Source: Montifringilla adamsi (Eukaryota; Chordata; Aves; Passeriformes; Passeridae). From it: DNA of 64,000 bases. The DNA lies in the NCBI GenBank assembly GCA_017590115.1, contig JAGGNK010008670.1:3596001-3660000 (forward strand). Reading direction: 5' to 3'. How positions within the stretch are numbered: position 1 is the first letter of the stretch; each line of letters begins with the position of its first letter. Shown one piece after another: positions 37,520-51,313 of this stretch. The notes beneath the pieces were generated by a model. It searched no databases. It worked only from the letters and a program-made list of their open reading frames with translations, and was not told the origin of the DNA. A program made the position numbers and the translations under genes.

Positions 37520-37860
37520 TCATTCCCATCTGAGACAAGGGTTTTATCTGTGTAAACCACATCTTATTGCTGCCCATTAACAGCATCACCTCTTTGGCTG
37601 GAAATCATTTTATCATATCTGCAGATAACGCGAACACTGGCGCACCTTTCCCAGGAACATCACCTTCCTGGAGGTGGCTGCATTCTCCTTGCCAGATGAG
37701 CAAATTCAAGTGTCTGCTGCAAAGCTGATTGCCAGTGTGCAAATAATCCCGATCAGCTTCTGCCCAATCTGCTTTTGGAAATTATTATTTTATTATTAAC
37801 AAACACGAAGGTCAAAAAATTCGTTTAGATAAGTCTGCTTTTCTGGGTTAGTCAATCTTC
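37520..37860. promoter_or_regulatory. Candidate conserved noncoding element
   Basis: The block starts with TTATCTGTGTAAACCACAT at about 37544-37562, combining GATA-type, forkhead-like and RUNX-type (AACCACA) strings. GCAGATAACGCGAACACTGG near 37620 adds CpGs in an otherwise CpG-poor area. TTATTATTTTATTATTAAC follows near 37783. The texture is enhancer-like, but no conservation test was possible. Confidence 0.25.
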
Positions 37861-39938
37861 AAGCCAGGAAACACCATCACTAGTCAAATGGTCTTTTATG
37901 ATTTCCTGAGAGAGCCTTTTATCACAGTCAGAGTTTGTGAAAGACAGTGGACTTTCTACCTTCTGATATAAAAATGATAATGTGTATTCAGTGCAAGCCT
38001 CGGCCTGTTTAAACTAGGTGGAAACAGCCCATCATCTGCCCATCTACTTTTTTCCTATTGTTTGAATTTTGGAAGCATGTATCAAGCTTTTCTCAATGAA
38101 TATAAGAAAGTTTCTGCACTTTGTGTGACCCTGCTGAACTCTGCAACGCTGACTTCTCAACACCCCTGCTGAAAAAAAGCCACTAAATCTTACAAACTAT
38201 CTCTTTGTTGTCTCTTGCTTTTTCCCAGCCCCTCCTTCCAATCTTACCCAGCCAGTTGAGCTGCACTTTTCACCTCCTCTGTTGACATGAAATGAAGTAA
38301 TCACATTTATTTGAATATTCACTACAGATCTTGTCATCATCTCGGTTTATTAGCCAAGAAGATAGTGTTTCAAGAGCAAGTCTTAAAACTTTACAACATG
38401 GATCCACTCACTCGCTAAAAGCAAAATAAGTGAATTAAAACCTCAGTTCATAAAGCAAATAAATGTCATGTAGACACACCACTGAAATCAAGCCATGAAA
38501 GCTAATGAGCCTGCAAAACAGAAGGACAGAGCCTGGAAAAAGTCCTGAAGACATCTCCAAAGAGCCCCAGGTAGCTTTATGAGGATGCTGCCACAGCCAG
38601 TCCCTCCGCAGAGCTTGTTTCACTCTTCCACCACAGGGGGATGGGGAAATCCACGGGCATGAATGAGAGCACTTCCACCTACAGGCAAAAAGGCTTGGGA
38701 AACATATGCCACCTTTGTATTTAAGTACAAATGGCTGTAAAATAAAAAGCAAACACAAAGAAATAGCTACATCTTTTGGGGTGCAGTGAGTGCTGTGCTG
38801 TGGTTTACAAATTTTCTGTTTCCACTGTCATGCCATGATATTGGGATGTAAAAATCACTGTTCTTGCCTAAATACATGAAAAAAGAGAGACAGATGTAGA
38901 ACTTGAATGCTTCCCTTGTTTCCCTTGTTGTACAGGCAAAATACACACTCTACATAATACAGTCTGAAATTGTGGACTTTAATTTCTGCAAATAATTTAC
39001 AATCTACATAGGAAATTATGGATCCCATCCTTGGGTGAAATATTGCTAACTCTGTCAGTCCCACTCCGTGGCACATCTGCACTGAATGAAGGCTACCCCT
39101 GAGAGAAGAGGGGATTTAAAACAAGCAAGAGAAAACCAAATTTTAAGCACCTTTGGAAGAGCACAGGGTCGTGACCTTGATTTGTATCTGTTCAAAGGAC
39201 AGAGGAGTCAGTCTTTAAGTCTGTCACTAAAGCACTTTCCTCAACTTTTAAATTTATGGAGGAGTTGTTAAGATAAGGACAGGGAGCATGATGAGAGGCA
39301 GGGTCCATTCCCCTAATAAAAGAAGTGAGAGTGTCTTTCCAGCTACTCTCTGTGTAATATTTACACAAGACCTGAGCAGAATGTGAATCTACAAGATCAT
39401 TTCTGGAGTCTCCAAGTGATTGTGGGGCCAAAATACCTCTTTCAAATGAAGACTAGTGGAATCAAAGCTCCAGGATCCAGACAGTATTGATGATTAGGGA
39501 TGCTGTGCACCCTCCCAGAAAGAGGAAAAAAAGTTGAAGGCCTGTTGACAGATGACTTTGGAAAGAAGAGATTGTTTTCCTCCTAGAAAAATGGCATTGA
39601 AAACAGATTTTTAAAATTGTTTGGACTGCTGTATCTCATTGAAGTCTGCAGTCCATGATAAAACTCTAGTTCTGTCCTGTTATTCTAAAAATCTGCTCTA
39701 AAAACACTGATCTGAAAATACACAATGGACCACATAAATTGTTTGTCTCTTATAAAATCTCAAAAGGTTTTCCAGTTTCATCTTTTGGGGTTTTAATCTT
39801 TTAAAAGCATGTTCAGATTATACTCATTTGATTTTAGTGAGATTGGGCTCTGAAATAAATGGGCTGTGCACACACACTAACACATGTGGAATTCCTTTTC
39901 AGTAATCCTCAAAGAGGCTTTTGATTTTACTTCTGATT

Positions 39939-39941
<3 letters not shown>
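37861..39941. other. Gene-free unique noncoding DNA
   Basis: No recognised gene or repeat. The frame at 38435-38758 (-) is short and unrecognised. An AATAAA lies at about 39854, roughly 85 bases before the poly(A) run, but upstream sequence shows no coding remnant and this is not a recognisable processed pseudogene. Confidence 0.65.

Positions 39942-39973
<32 letters not shown>
39942..39973 (+). repeat. Poly(A) run of 32
   Basis: Thirty-two consecutive A residues are followed by GAAAAAG. It is the longest homopolymer in the window. No retropseudogene body or target-site duplication is evident, so a simple homopolymer expansion is the favoured reading. Confidence 0.95.
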
Positions 39974-39975
<2 letters not shown>

Positions 39976-42900
39976 AAAAGCACCAGTGAGCAAGTGAGAT
40001 GTGCACAGGGATTTAGATGGCTCCAAGGTCACCACATACATTTACATAGGAAACACATGGCTATGGGAAAACTCTCCACTTGGCTGTAAAATGGGTTCCT
40101 TGAGGTGTTTTCACAGAATCTGTCTCTCAAACAGATAAAAACCCCATGAATCAAAGGCCAGTTGGAGAGAAATGAAAGCTGAATTAATAAGGCAGCTCAT
40201 CAGCAGCTTAACAACACCATCCCAGAGGTAAATCCACAGCCCAAAGCTCTGGGGACTGATCCCACCAGGGTCAGCAGGGGCTGGGGGGCACCCAGGGAAA
40301 ATCCTCATCCACCTTCCAGCCCTGTGGTCACCCTTGAGGATGAAAAAGTGGCAAAATGGGCTGTGGGGCAGCAACCATCAAGTGGCAGGGCAGGTCTGTG
40401 TCCTCTTCCAGGAGGAAGCCTTTAGCAGATGCATGGAGCAGGCAGGCGTGGGAGGAGCTGGAGGAGGAATTCCTGCTCCTGGACAAGTCCCAGTCTTACC
40501 TGGAGCCATGAGAGGGGCCCTGGGCTGAGCATGGGGTTGGGGACCCGCTCATCCCACAGCTCTGGGGAAGCAGGACATCTCCTGTGCCCCAGTGCAGAGC
40601 TGAGCCCTGCCCTTGCTGCCATTCACCCCGAGAATAAGGAGAAAGCTCCAGCTATTGTCCAGGTCCTGAAAGTCTTTTATGAGAGAAGAATAAGCCTGAA
40701 ATGCAACAGCTTTTTTGGTGAAGGAAGCTTCACGTGACTCATCCATCACAAGCTTTATTATTGCTTCAGCCCCTGCTGCAGGTTTACAGCCAGATGTTTT
40801 AGGGACCTCGCATTTTCCCCGTGAAATATTCCCTGCACCCTGTTTAGAGCTGACAGGCAGGTGGTTGTAAACTCAACCATAACAGTCAGGGCTGGCAAGT
40901 TTTGCCTCAAGACAATAAAAAAAAAAAAAGTCCATTATTAGTATTTTGTGATTAATGATTGTATATTGTAAATGTACATTAATAAGTATAATATACTCTC
41001 AGTATTTTATTGCTGCTTTTATGATATGACAGGCAAACCTATGAGAGCATATTTAATGCACTCACACACCCATATTGTGTGTGTAATTTACACAAACTGT
41101 AGAGATGGCTTAAAATGCATCTAAAAAGGACACAATCAAGGTTGGTAGGACTCCAGTGTAACCCAAATTTTTCTTTATGGTTGTATCTTCTACAGGAAAA
41201 TTTTTGCATTCTTCATAATCTCTAAATTTCTGCAATTTAGTACAGCTGAGGAAGGTAAAATTAGGGGGGAAAAATGGTGTTGGAAATGTAGCCTTGTGAA
41301 AAACTCCACAAACTTTGAAAAGATTCTTGCAGTCCAATGCAGAGTGGAAAGGGAAAGACTGTGAGGCATCAGAATCAGTGTCTTGTCCCAAGAACAGCAC
41401 CAGCAGAATTTAAAACTGCTCAAAGTTCCTTAAAGTTCTCATTTTGCTGAGCTCAGACGCAGATGCAGCATTTGGCAACCTGCACACGCCTGCCTGGCCA
41501 CCACCTGCAGCCAAGGCTTGGAGAGACAATCAGGTACACTGCATCAACCAAGCCCTCCTCATTAATTATCAGCTTCCCAGGGTCTCACTCAGGCCCCCAG
41601 GCAGTGCAGCAGCTCCTGCAGAAGGGGAGGTGCCCTGCTGGTCCCTGGAGGATGCTGGCTGGTGCCGAGGCTGCTGCAGCCCCTGGGAGGAATGTTCTGT
41701 ACACCAGCTCCTTCTGCCTTCAGAGCACCTCTCTGAGCAAGGAGCAGCTCTCAGCCAGGCTCCTCAAGCTATTTTGTCCAGCATCTACCTTTCGCTTTCA
41801 TTCCTCCCAATTGTTTGATATAAGAAAAAATTACCCTTGCTCCACATGTCAAAATACATCATCATAATTCATTGACATATTATTAGAGGAAAAATGTGTT
41901 TCAGACATCTGGATAAATGCACATGTGTGTGCAAATAGGGCACCCTGGGCAACTGCATTTACTAGCAGCAATTTGCAGGGGCTAATTCCTGACTGTAGGA
42001 GCAGCAGAGACATCCACAGGTAAAAAGGCTTCTGGGTCAAATTCCCTGAGCTGCAGAAATCTTTGTTTGCAGCTTATCAGTGTTGTATTGGGGTTCCTCC
42101 TATTCAAAGATAGGTGTTAAGAAAGCAAGAAAACCCGAGGGCAAACTAAACAGAAAAAAGAAAAAAAAAAAAAAGGAAGAAATAGAAGCATGGAAGCCCT
42201 TACTCAGACTAGGACTAAGTGATTTAGAGAGATTTTAACTTAGAGAGGTCTTTCCCAAGAATAAAGATGATATGAGCTCAGAGGCCACAACCTATATGCT
42301 ACAATTAAATAGACAAGGTGATCTACTAATAAATGCTAACAAATACAACTTTTTTTTCTTTTATATTAAGCATTTCAGAGTTTTCCTGCCTTTTGAAGAC
42401 AGTGTTTTTCATGAATGGAGTGGAATAATTCACATGTGGATACAGAATGGTGGATCCAGGGTCTGGTGTTGCTGTGCAAGGTGTGCCCTTCATTCAGCAG
42501 GGCTCGTGCCTGCAGCAGCTCCCAAGCTCAGCCCCAGCATAGCAAACTCACCCTCACTAGAAATTTGGAGCATTCCAAATGATGAAAAAGGCATTAATAT
42601 AAACTGAAGGGATCTCTGACACATTTGTCTTCAAAAGGAGGAAAAGACCCCCTTGTTAGATGGCATGTTCTCTCTCAGAACTTGTATTTCAATCAATTTT
42701 GACATTATTAATTCAGTCAAGCACGCAAAAACCCCAAGCCCCCAATGCATCCTTTGATTGCAGATGAAAAAACACGTGTACAAGAGCCACATTTTCAGAT
42801 GTAGCCTCCTTCAGTGGGATTTATTTCTCCAGCCAGCAGAGCTGCCTTGGCCAGCGGTCTGACCCCGGCTGCTCTGGGTTGCAGTCCCTGCAGGAGTCGG

Positions 42901-45900
42901 ATACTCAGCTCTGCTAAAAACATCACGTGGAAGGACTTGGTGGCAACTTCTGAAAACTTGAGCTCAAGGGAGTTGTGCTATAGCACGCAGAGGAGATGAG
43001 GGATAGGGCGTTTTTATCTTAAACCTGTTGTAAAATGTGTTTAAAATCACACAGGAGCAGCTCATTTGTTGCCAAAGGAGGTGATTATCCAGGTCAGTGG
43101 AGAATTTTACTGTTCAGCCAGGAAGGATGAGCTTGCACAAACTATACCCAGCTTTGATACAAATACAAAAAAGCTTTTGGGGTTTTTTTTCTTTTTTCTC
43201 TTATTGCATAGGTAATTCCTCTTATTCCAATCCACTTGGAATAACATGACTGGAGTAATTTTCTACTAAATTGGTTGTATTCAACAGGACTGCCTTGTAA
43301 GTGACTAGAGAAAATCTGAGTAAAAAATAAATAATAATTAGTACAGCTTGGATGCAAGAGTAAAATCTTGGGGACTGAGACCCTCTGGTGCTGCAAGTTT
43401 TGTCATTTCTTTGCACCCTCTGCCACCCTCACAAGTGACAACAGCATCTTGATGAAGGTGTATCCCTGCTTTTCTTTCTGACACATATTTAACATCGTAA
43501 CATCCCAAAAGCAGCCTCCTTCTTCACCCAGTTCACCTCAGAGACATGTTGGCTTCAAAGCACAGATGGGTCATTAACATATGACTGTTGTTAGGCATAA
43601 ATAACCCAAAAAATGCCTAACACAGCTGGAGTCGAGCACATTCTGAAACACTGAAAACAAAAGAGGCAAACTTATCCACCCCATAATTTCTGCAGTCAAT
43701 GGAGGCTGCTGAGCAGCACTGAGAATTGGGCTGCCTGCTCAGACACGGAAAAATAGAGTTTATAAACCTAACACCCTTAGGTAGCAAGTTTGAAACTGGT
43801 CATTTTTAGTCCCCCTACATTCTGTTTCTTTCACTGCTACACATTTAAATGCTGCAATGCTACTGCACAGCACTTGGATGGTGGGAAATAGAATATCTGT
43901 GAAGAGCCTTGGAAAAATCAGCTGGAAGATGCTGTAAGAGAGCAAAGCTTCACCCTCATTTTCCAAGAAGAGAATTCCAAATTCTAGGCAATTTGCCCAG
44001 TCATGCATTTTATAAAAAGTGCCGCTGGAAAACATTTTGTGCCATCCCAAATCACTTTTCCCTGGGATGGTTTTAACACAGCACCAGCCTTAAGCTGTCA
44101 AGAAATGAAGGCTTGCCCAGTGTGTGTGACCCACCCAGCTGTCCCCCCGCCATCTGAGCAGTTTGCTGTTCCCCTGTAGGTGACAATCAGCAGCCACCAG
44201 GGAGCAGCTGGAATTCCAGTGCAACTCCCCCCTGCTCCCAGCCAGGTGCAGGAACCCATCCCTCCACAAAAATCTTGTAATAACATTTCCTGAGTGCAAC
44301 CTGGGGAGAACAGTATGAAGTCATAGAGGTAGTATTACCTCTAAAATGTGTGAAATATTGATAAGGGCCATATTTCTTCATCACATTAAAAAAAAAAAAA
44401 AAAAATCCCACCAAGAGGTACATCACTAGTTAACTGGATAACCACATTCCAAGGTACAAAGTGTGAAGCTCTCAAAAAACCCCAGTTTTCTATACATTGT
44501 AGAGAGACACGTGCATAACATCAGAGGTCAGTTTGCCATGGCTTAGAAGGAGCTCCATCAAACGTACATTTAATTTCCTTAGCAGTTTGTTGACATTGAC
44601 TATTTCTGTCTCAATTAAGTGACTGACCAGACGGTTTTGCCATAGAGATGGGCAGTGGATGGGAATGAACTCTGACCCATTTAAATTAAGTCTAATATTT
44701 ATTGTTCCAGGCCAACAATGGTCTGGGGAAGCACTGCCTTTGACCTGCTGGGTACATACAATCATGTATATAAAGGAGCTATACAAAATAGAGCCTGGAT
44801 TGTTTAAACGATAAGCCAGTTCCTCTGAGGTTAGGGATTCATATCATGGAAGATTAAACCTTAGATAGATTTTATATGTAGATAAGAAAAGAAACTTAGT
44901 GAAAAAATGCATAAATTAGACTCAATAAGGGTAACTATGAAGATACATGTAATTTTTATCAGTTCTTCAATAGGGAAAATTAACTTCGCCTTGATCCCAC
45001 CTTTATTTTATTATCCATCTCCTACTGAAAGCATTTAGAAGAAAATAATCCTTTCTTGCCATTTTCTTTGGTTAAACAGGCAATAAAATTGGCATTTTCA
45101 TGCATGCACACTGGACCTTTGCTTGCTGCAAAAACCCTCTTAATTACTGGAAGCAAACAGGTAATGCTGGACACAAACAGCAGAATTCCAAGACTGACAC
45201 TGGTCTGGGGGGGCTTTTTTCTCCTCTTGGTTCACATGCTGTGAGCCACAAGGCAAACTGCAGAGAACCTATAATGCTATATTAAATCTTTGCAATGCTG
45301 CATTTCTCATGGTCACAATAAGTTTGATAAGATTAGAAAATAAATCGGCCTGTGGTACCTGTGCACCATCAAAGAACACAAAATGGCTCCGCTGTACACT
45401 GGTACTAAAAAATATTAAATAGATTCCACTGACCTAATTTTTTAATGTTCTCATAGCTGGCATTACATATGTATACACACACAGGCACATTTTTCACATA
45501 TTTAACCAGTAATAACTTTTATCACCACAATTTTGCTATTGATTGCTTCTCTAACAGTGAAATGCATCACAAACAGAAATGAATGAAGCTGTCGGGAAGA
45601 AAGTTCCATAGTAGCTTTACTGTCAGTTCCCATCATAAATAACCATGACATCATATGAGTCTTATCTACGGGTTGCTCTTACTGATCAATGGCATCACTC
45701 TAGTAGTGTAAATAGCTTCTAATGTCCCATCTTCCACCTTCAAATAGATTCTGATTATTTATGATGGCTGTTAGGTTACAAGTCTGAGCTGCGGTTTGGA
45801 TTTATTTTCTACTTACTGCTGCTGTGGATTTCAGGTTAGATAGGATTATTTTTTAGTTAAGATGATGAAATGGGATAGACTTGTCATGGAGCCTAGAAAA

Positions 45901-46780
45901 GCCTTCATCTCATTTACTCTCTGTAGCAATTTGACTGTGAATCCAAAGACCTTAAAGGCTTTTCATTAAATAATTCAGAATGTTAAAACAGAGAGTGCTG
46001 GTTACTTTTGCCAGGTTCAGAGCAGCCTAATCAATTTACAGTTAAAAAGAAAAGGAATAATATTTTTCCTTGTTACTAAACTACAAAGTTTCATTGTGTG
46101 CAGAACTGTATAACACAGCCTTACAAAATTGTCATGAAAATATAACAGCCAACAGAAAAATCTGCTTGTCAGCTTTTCCCATGGTGATCATGAAAAAACT
46201 AATGATGTTTTACTCACTCACTCAACAAAAACTATTCACCCCCAGGCTAGTCGATATTTGGAAGGATGATATAATCTCTATATTTCTTATGATAATGAAA
46301 GTCATGTCTGCCTGAATACAGAGCTCTAGACATTTATTTTATTTTTTATATCTATTGCATTCTCATACCCCAAAAATGGGTCTTGTAATTGAGAACTGGG
46401 ACACACAGAAAAACAGCACACTGAGAAACAAATGCACATAGGTTCCCACTTGCCACAACAGATTAGGGGAGTCAATGGCACATTAACTAATTCATTATTC
46501 AAATTTCCAGAGTCAAGTTCCTCTCTTGCATTACATTTAGCAAGTGCACCATGTTGAGAGGCATCCTTGAGAGAATGGGTCATTTTTTCCCAGCATCAAC
46601 AATAATTAATAAATGGTTAGTGTTGTCCAGCACACTTCTCTAAAGAAAACACCCTAATGACACTGAGGGGGAAATCAATAAAGACAAAAATGCAGCAGTG
46701 ATAAATATTCTTCTACTCTTATCCTTTGGTGACCTTCTGAAGGGCTTCAGATTTAAAGACTCATCCCACTACAGTCTTTT
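39974..46780. other. Gene-free unique noncoding DNA
   Basis: No gene is supported. GC-richer segments at about 40230-40640 and 41440-41780 yield frames of up to 134 codons that overlap in several reading frames and have no recognisable domains. Homopolymer A tracts lie at 40919-40930, 42161-42174 and 44388-44405. From 45290 to 46780 the sequence is AT-rich and unremarkable. Confidence 0.65.
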
Positions 46781-46859
46781 ATTCCCCTCTTTACCATAAT
46801 TCATCGGTTAATATGTAACTCTGAGCTGATTACAACTTATCTGTAAACGTCTTTTGTGC

Positions 46860-47640
46860 AACAGCAGTGCACAAGCCCCTCAGTGGAACAGACCAGGCAC
46901 ATTTTTTCAGCTCTCCTTATGGCAATTTATATGCGAGTGATAAAAAACTCGTGATGGTATTTGGTGTGATAACTGGACAACGCAAAGACCTTCGGGTTTG
47001 GCCTGAAAGAATCCAAAACACGCTCCAATCTTTGTATCTGGGTGACAAGCACTTATTTTTCCATCCAGTATTTCCTCCTTAAGATTGTTCTGTTTGGTGA
47101 AGAGCTGTTGTGCTCAGAGCAGCGCACACCTCCGAGCGCTACTTTGCCTCGATTAAAGAGTAACCACAGCACCAGAGGTCACCTGGAAATGGAAAGTCTT
47201 TAAAATACGCCAGCAGAATCACTGTCTGGGCTGGAGGCTTTCAAAAGACAGTTTAGTAATTACCAATAAAACCCTGATGGCACCTTTCCAGTCTCTACTA
47301 TTGTTTGAGCTCACAGAAGCACGCAGCGATACCATCGTTTTCGCGCACCCCCTCTCCCACCCGTGGCACTTTCCCCCTTTTTTCTTTCCCAATGCAATAA
47401 TCTGTTTCTTATGCCTTAGGTAAAGTTAAAACCTCGGCAGGGAGAAGGAGGGAATGTGGCTGCTGGGCGCTGACAATGGCTGTTTTGTCACCACCAGGCA
47501 CTGGTGGCCATCGGGAAGCGTGGACGAGTCCAGCGCTCGATGCCAGGGTGGATGATTTATTGCCTGAGTGTCTTCGGTGGCAATTGGACCCCTTCCCGCT
47601 GTCACTCACGCCTTGCAAAGATTTGGTCCTAAAGAAGAGG
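46860..47640. promoter_or_regulatory. CpG-enriched, motif-dense candidate regulatory block
   Basis: About twenty CpGs fall between roughly 47120 and 47610, well above the local background. Clusters include AGCGCACACCTCCGAGCGC near 47121 and ATCGTTTTCGCGCACCC near 47335. Motif strings include TAACCACAG (RUNX type) near 47161 and AGGTCACCTGG near 47176 (nuclear-receptor half-site overlapping a CACCTG E-box). The ATG frames here, 46867-47082 (+) and 47409-47618 (-), are short and unrecognised. A weak promoter or an enhancer is possible; no exon is recognised. Confidence 0.33.
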
Positions 47641-50600
47641 TTCCCCCTGGTCTAAAGAGATTACAATGCTTGTCATAAAGTGTCTTTTAGTGGAGGGAAA
47701 TGGGTATGAAAATGGGTAAAGAAAGGAAACAATTGGAAGAGGAGAGAAGATGGATGTTCTGTAACCTTTTCTCAGAGACCCGTTTCTCCTTCTTTTTCTC
47801 CTGTCTTTAGCAGGTTTTTGTTTTGGCTGATGACAATGCGTAATAGCCTGATAAATTGATTTTGTGAGTCCCCTTTCTCATCTCTTGAGAAGACACTAAC
47901 TCGTTGGGACTTCAGAGGGCTCTCGGAGGCAGGAGACAACAATTAGTTTGTTGGGGATGTCAGAACGGAGCTTCAAAGTTTTGCCAGGAAAAATCCTTTC
48001 TGACAGATCAGTGCTGACAACGTTGGCAGCTGCTAGGAAAAGTGGAGCTGGAAACTCCCTCTGACTCTCAGGAGCAGGGAAAAATTGCAGGACATTAACT
48101 CTGTACAGTGGGTTGAGCACTGGTGCTGTTGCTTTTCACTGAAGCATGTATGGCAATGACTAAAGCTTTCCACAGGATTAAAGAAGATTAAGAAACATTT
48201 AAAATCAAATTTTTTCTAGGCTTTTGGTCATTTGGTTTCTTTTGTTTTTTACAAAACCTTAATGCATAACCTTTAAAAATTTTCACAAAATCAAGAAAGG
48301 ACGTCATAGCAAGATATGCTTCTGCGGGGCTGAAATAGGTGGTCTTGATACTTGTTTTACAAACTTGTCCTAGAAACACTGGTCTATGTTTTAAAAGTGA
48401 AACTTCAAAATGCTCAAATTTTTTTTGCCTCTTGAAAAACCAAGAAAATCCTTCATGACTTTCTGAAAGCACTCACACATCAGTTGTGCAAAACCAGTTG
48501 CATCTAGGTATGTTTGTGTGCCTCCCAGTACAGGAAACCTCACAGAAGAGCTCTGCTTATAAAACCTCCTGAATTCAGCAAATTTCTGAGATTTCTAAGC
48601 CTGGAAATAAAAATATCAGCCATTTCCTTAAGGGAGAAGCACTGGTCAGTCCAGGCTTGCTGAAAAGAAGCCACTAGAACCAGTTTGTTGACAGATCACA
48701 GATCCAGAGGAAAGCTGTGCTTCACAGGTTTTGGGGAGGAGGATCTGACATGGAAACCTGGTAAAGGCTTTGTGAACTTCCACAAAAGAAGCTGAAGACA
48801 ATTAGTCTCTATTAAATTGATAGGGTCACGTTACACAATACAACTGCATTCCAGGAGAAGGGCATTGCATGTGTTGATATGGGCTCTGGCACATCTGCTG
48901 GTTCTCTGATATATGTTAGGAGACACAAACATTTATGTTCTATTTCACCACAATTAATATGGATTTTTTTGCTGTTAAGTGGAAGATGCCTGATATTGTC
49001 CTTCTTGGTAAATTTTCACATAAACACATACACTCCCCAGACTCCCCTGTGCCATGATTTTACTGGAGATCTCAGAGAGGCAGAAGTAGCTTTCCTTGAA
49101 AAATTTTGAGGAAAGATAAACTCTCAACACCAATACACCTATGTGATAAATCAGTAAAAAATTGTTTTACAAACTTCAGAAATCTTTTATTTCTATCATC
49201 CTAAACCATACATATATTTGATACAGGTTGGTACCTACACACCTTATTGCTTCCACTGTTTATTTCCTTGATAAACTGCAGTGAGCTGGGAATAAACCAC
49301 ATCCTGTCGGAACTGATCCTGCACAAAGAAAGCTTCCACTGAACAAAACTTATTTGAAAAGAAAGAGGAGGGATGAAGTCTATGGATAAGGAACTAAACC
49401 AGACCTTTCAAACCCAGGGAGAAAAGGGCACGTTGCACATTCAGTAGTTACAGCCAATTTCATGAGAGTATAAATTGCTTTGCCGAAAATCTCTTTAGGT
49501 GCATTAATGCTGTGGTAAAGACACAGCTCTGGAGTAATAATTGCACAGTCATTTGCTGGCTTTTAAAATCACATCAGTCCAAATAATATCACCCAGGGTT
49601 ATACATCCTGCTAGAAGCAGTCTATTAATATCACACACAACAAAGGTTCAACAGATCTTGACTAAAGCCTAGATTATTGGAAAGGTGACACAAGTCTGGT
49701 GTGAGAGCTGCAGACAAAGTTGGGCCCAGCAGACATTTCTCAGTCCATTTCCTGCTTCGAGCTGTTACTGGGAGGTGAAAAAGAATCAGGGTATGTGCGA
49801 AAAAATGCCCTTCGAGTGGGAGAGAAAATATGGGTTTTTTTCTTTCAAAGATACACTAGAACTCCATCAGGCTATTAATCAAACAGATAAAACTGGCACT
49901 TCAGTCCCTGACGCTGATAGAACTCTGTGCAGTAACAAAACCTTCTCAACACACCAGGAGACTCTTAAAATTCAAGCACTCTCAAACTTAGCAGCACCCC
50001 TGAGAGCTACAAATTGAGAGAAATTAATTCTGTGCCTCTGCACCCCTCATTACCAGGAGAGCTGAAGTAGGTCAAATGCAAGTTAATCTCTTAAATTCCA
50101 CTTTTGTACATGGATGTTAAAGCAGCCATTACTTTTGCACTGGCAAATGTCTCCAGGCTAAAGTGCAGAACTTTAATAAACCATAACAGGTTGGTATTGA
50201 GTATAATTCCAGGTAAATGCCTGAATTTTTTTTTAAACATTTTAGTGTTGTGCTCTGAAATGCCCACCTCATGCATCACTGCAACAAGCATGTCTGAAAG
50301 GTTTAGCTGCACCTAAATGACTATTTGTGATAAACACTTCATTCTTTTGGAATTAGTAAATGTGCATTAATGTTAAACAACCCATTTTTTCATGTCAAAC
50401 ATGAAACAGCAATGCCAAACTAAAGACAATGCCAGGAGAGAGGCAAACATGTCTTAAAGGAAAGAAGTCCCTGCTGAATGATGCAATAACACACATAGCA
50501 ATGCCTATCTCAAGAGATGTCTAGAAAACTTTACCTGTTCCAGCCCTCATTTCTGTACACATTATACAAAGGTGATCAGATGTGGATTTATAAGTGAGCA

Positions 50601-51271
50601 GATACCTTTGGATTCTTTACTGACAAAACCCATCAAGACTGTATTTTTATTTTCATTTTTTTACAGGTGCATCTGTCCTGAGAGCTCAGCTTTTAAAGTA
50701 CTTTCCTAAGGAGCACACCATCAAGGGTAGAAACACAAAAAGCTGATGCTATTCCTGTTAAAACCAGTGGCAAAACTGCCTTTCCAGTCTGTGTAAATGC
50801 CTCTACACAAGATGTCATGTTCATCTCCGACAGTGACTCCAATGGAATTGTGATTTTTTAGGTCATATACTCCATCAGACCTTGCACACAACTCCTGCTG
50901 ATGCCAAAGGGAATTGCATGCGTGGGAAGAGCCTGATAGATTTTCTACAGTGGCTTCCCTTCTCCTGCTAATTCACCCGTGGGTGATGTCCCTGCTGACA
51001 GTAGCAATTCCATGAAAAACAATGTATTCCTGTCCCAAGCATTCCAGACTTACATTATAAACCTTGGAGAGAGTCACATATCTTCAGGTCAAAGCCATAC
51101 CTCAGTATGGGCTGGCCTTTGCACATTTCTCCCTGCTCCTAACAGATCTTCAGAAAACACCCTGATTGTCAGAAATTTTGGCTAATTATCTCCAGTTCCA
51201 GCCTAAGTTCAGTAGATATCTACAGATGGTGGAGAGCTGAGAAAGAGAATAGTCAACCAGCAAAATAAAGA
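47641..51271. other. Gene-free unique noncoding DNA
   Basis: AT-rich unique sequence without a recognised gene. Frames at 48188-48472 (-), 49685-50017 (+) and 50091-50312 (-) are short, without domains, and partly overlapped by frames on the other strand. No interspersed repeat was identified. Confidence 0.65.
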
Positions 51272-51313
51272 GGGGGGAAGGGAAGGGAAGGGAAGGGAAG
51301 GGAAGGGAAGGGA
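51272..51313 (+). repeat. (GGGAA)n pentanucleotide microsatellite
   Basis: Seven to eight uninterrupted GGGAA units follow a run of six G. Every unit supplies a GGG run separated by only two A, so the + strand fits the canonical G-quadruplex pattern several times over. The complementary strand is pure pyrimidine. The tract is probably length-polymorphic. Confidence 0.95.

Noticed and set aside
39854..39973. AATAAA followed by a poly(A) run, as in a processed pseudogene
   Set aside because: The spacing of about 85 bases is too long, no coding remnant lies upstream, and retropseudogenes are rare in birds.
41444..41867. Two overlapping frames of 124 and 134 codons in a GC-rich patch
   Set aside because: Both are open only because of the local composition. 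They overlap in different frames on the same strand and neither has a recognisable domain.
44146..44159. Minus-strand GCTCAGATGGCGGG as a further CTCF site
   Set aside because: Only 10 of 14 core positions match, which is common by chance.
46931..46955. Short hairpin CGAGT/ACTCG with an 8-base loop
   Set aside because: A 5-bp stem is expected by chance in 64 kb and has no other support.
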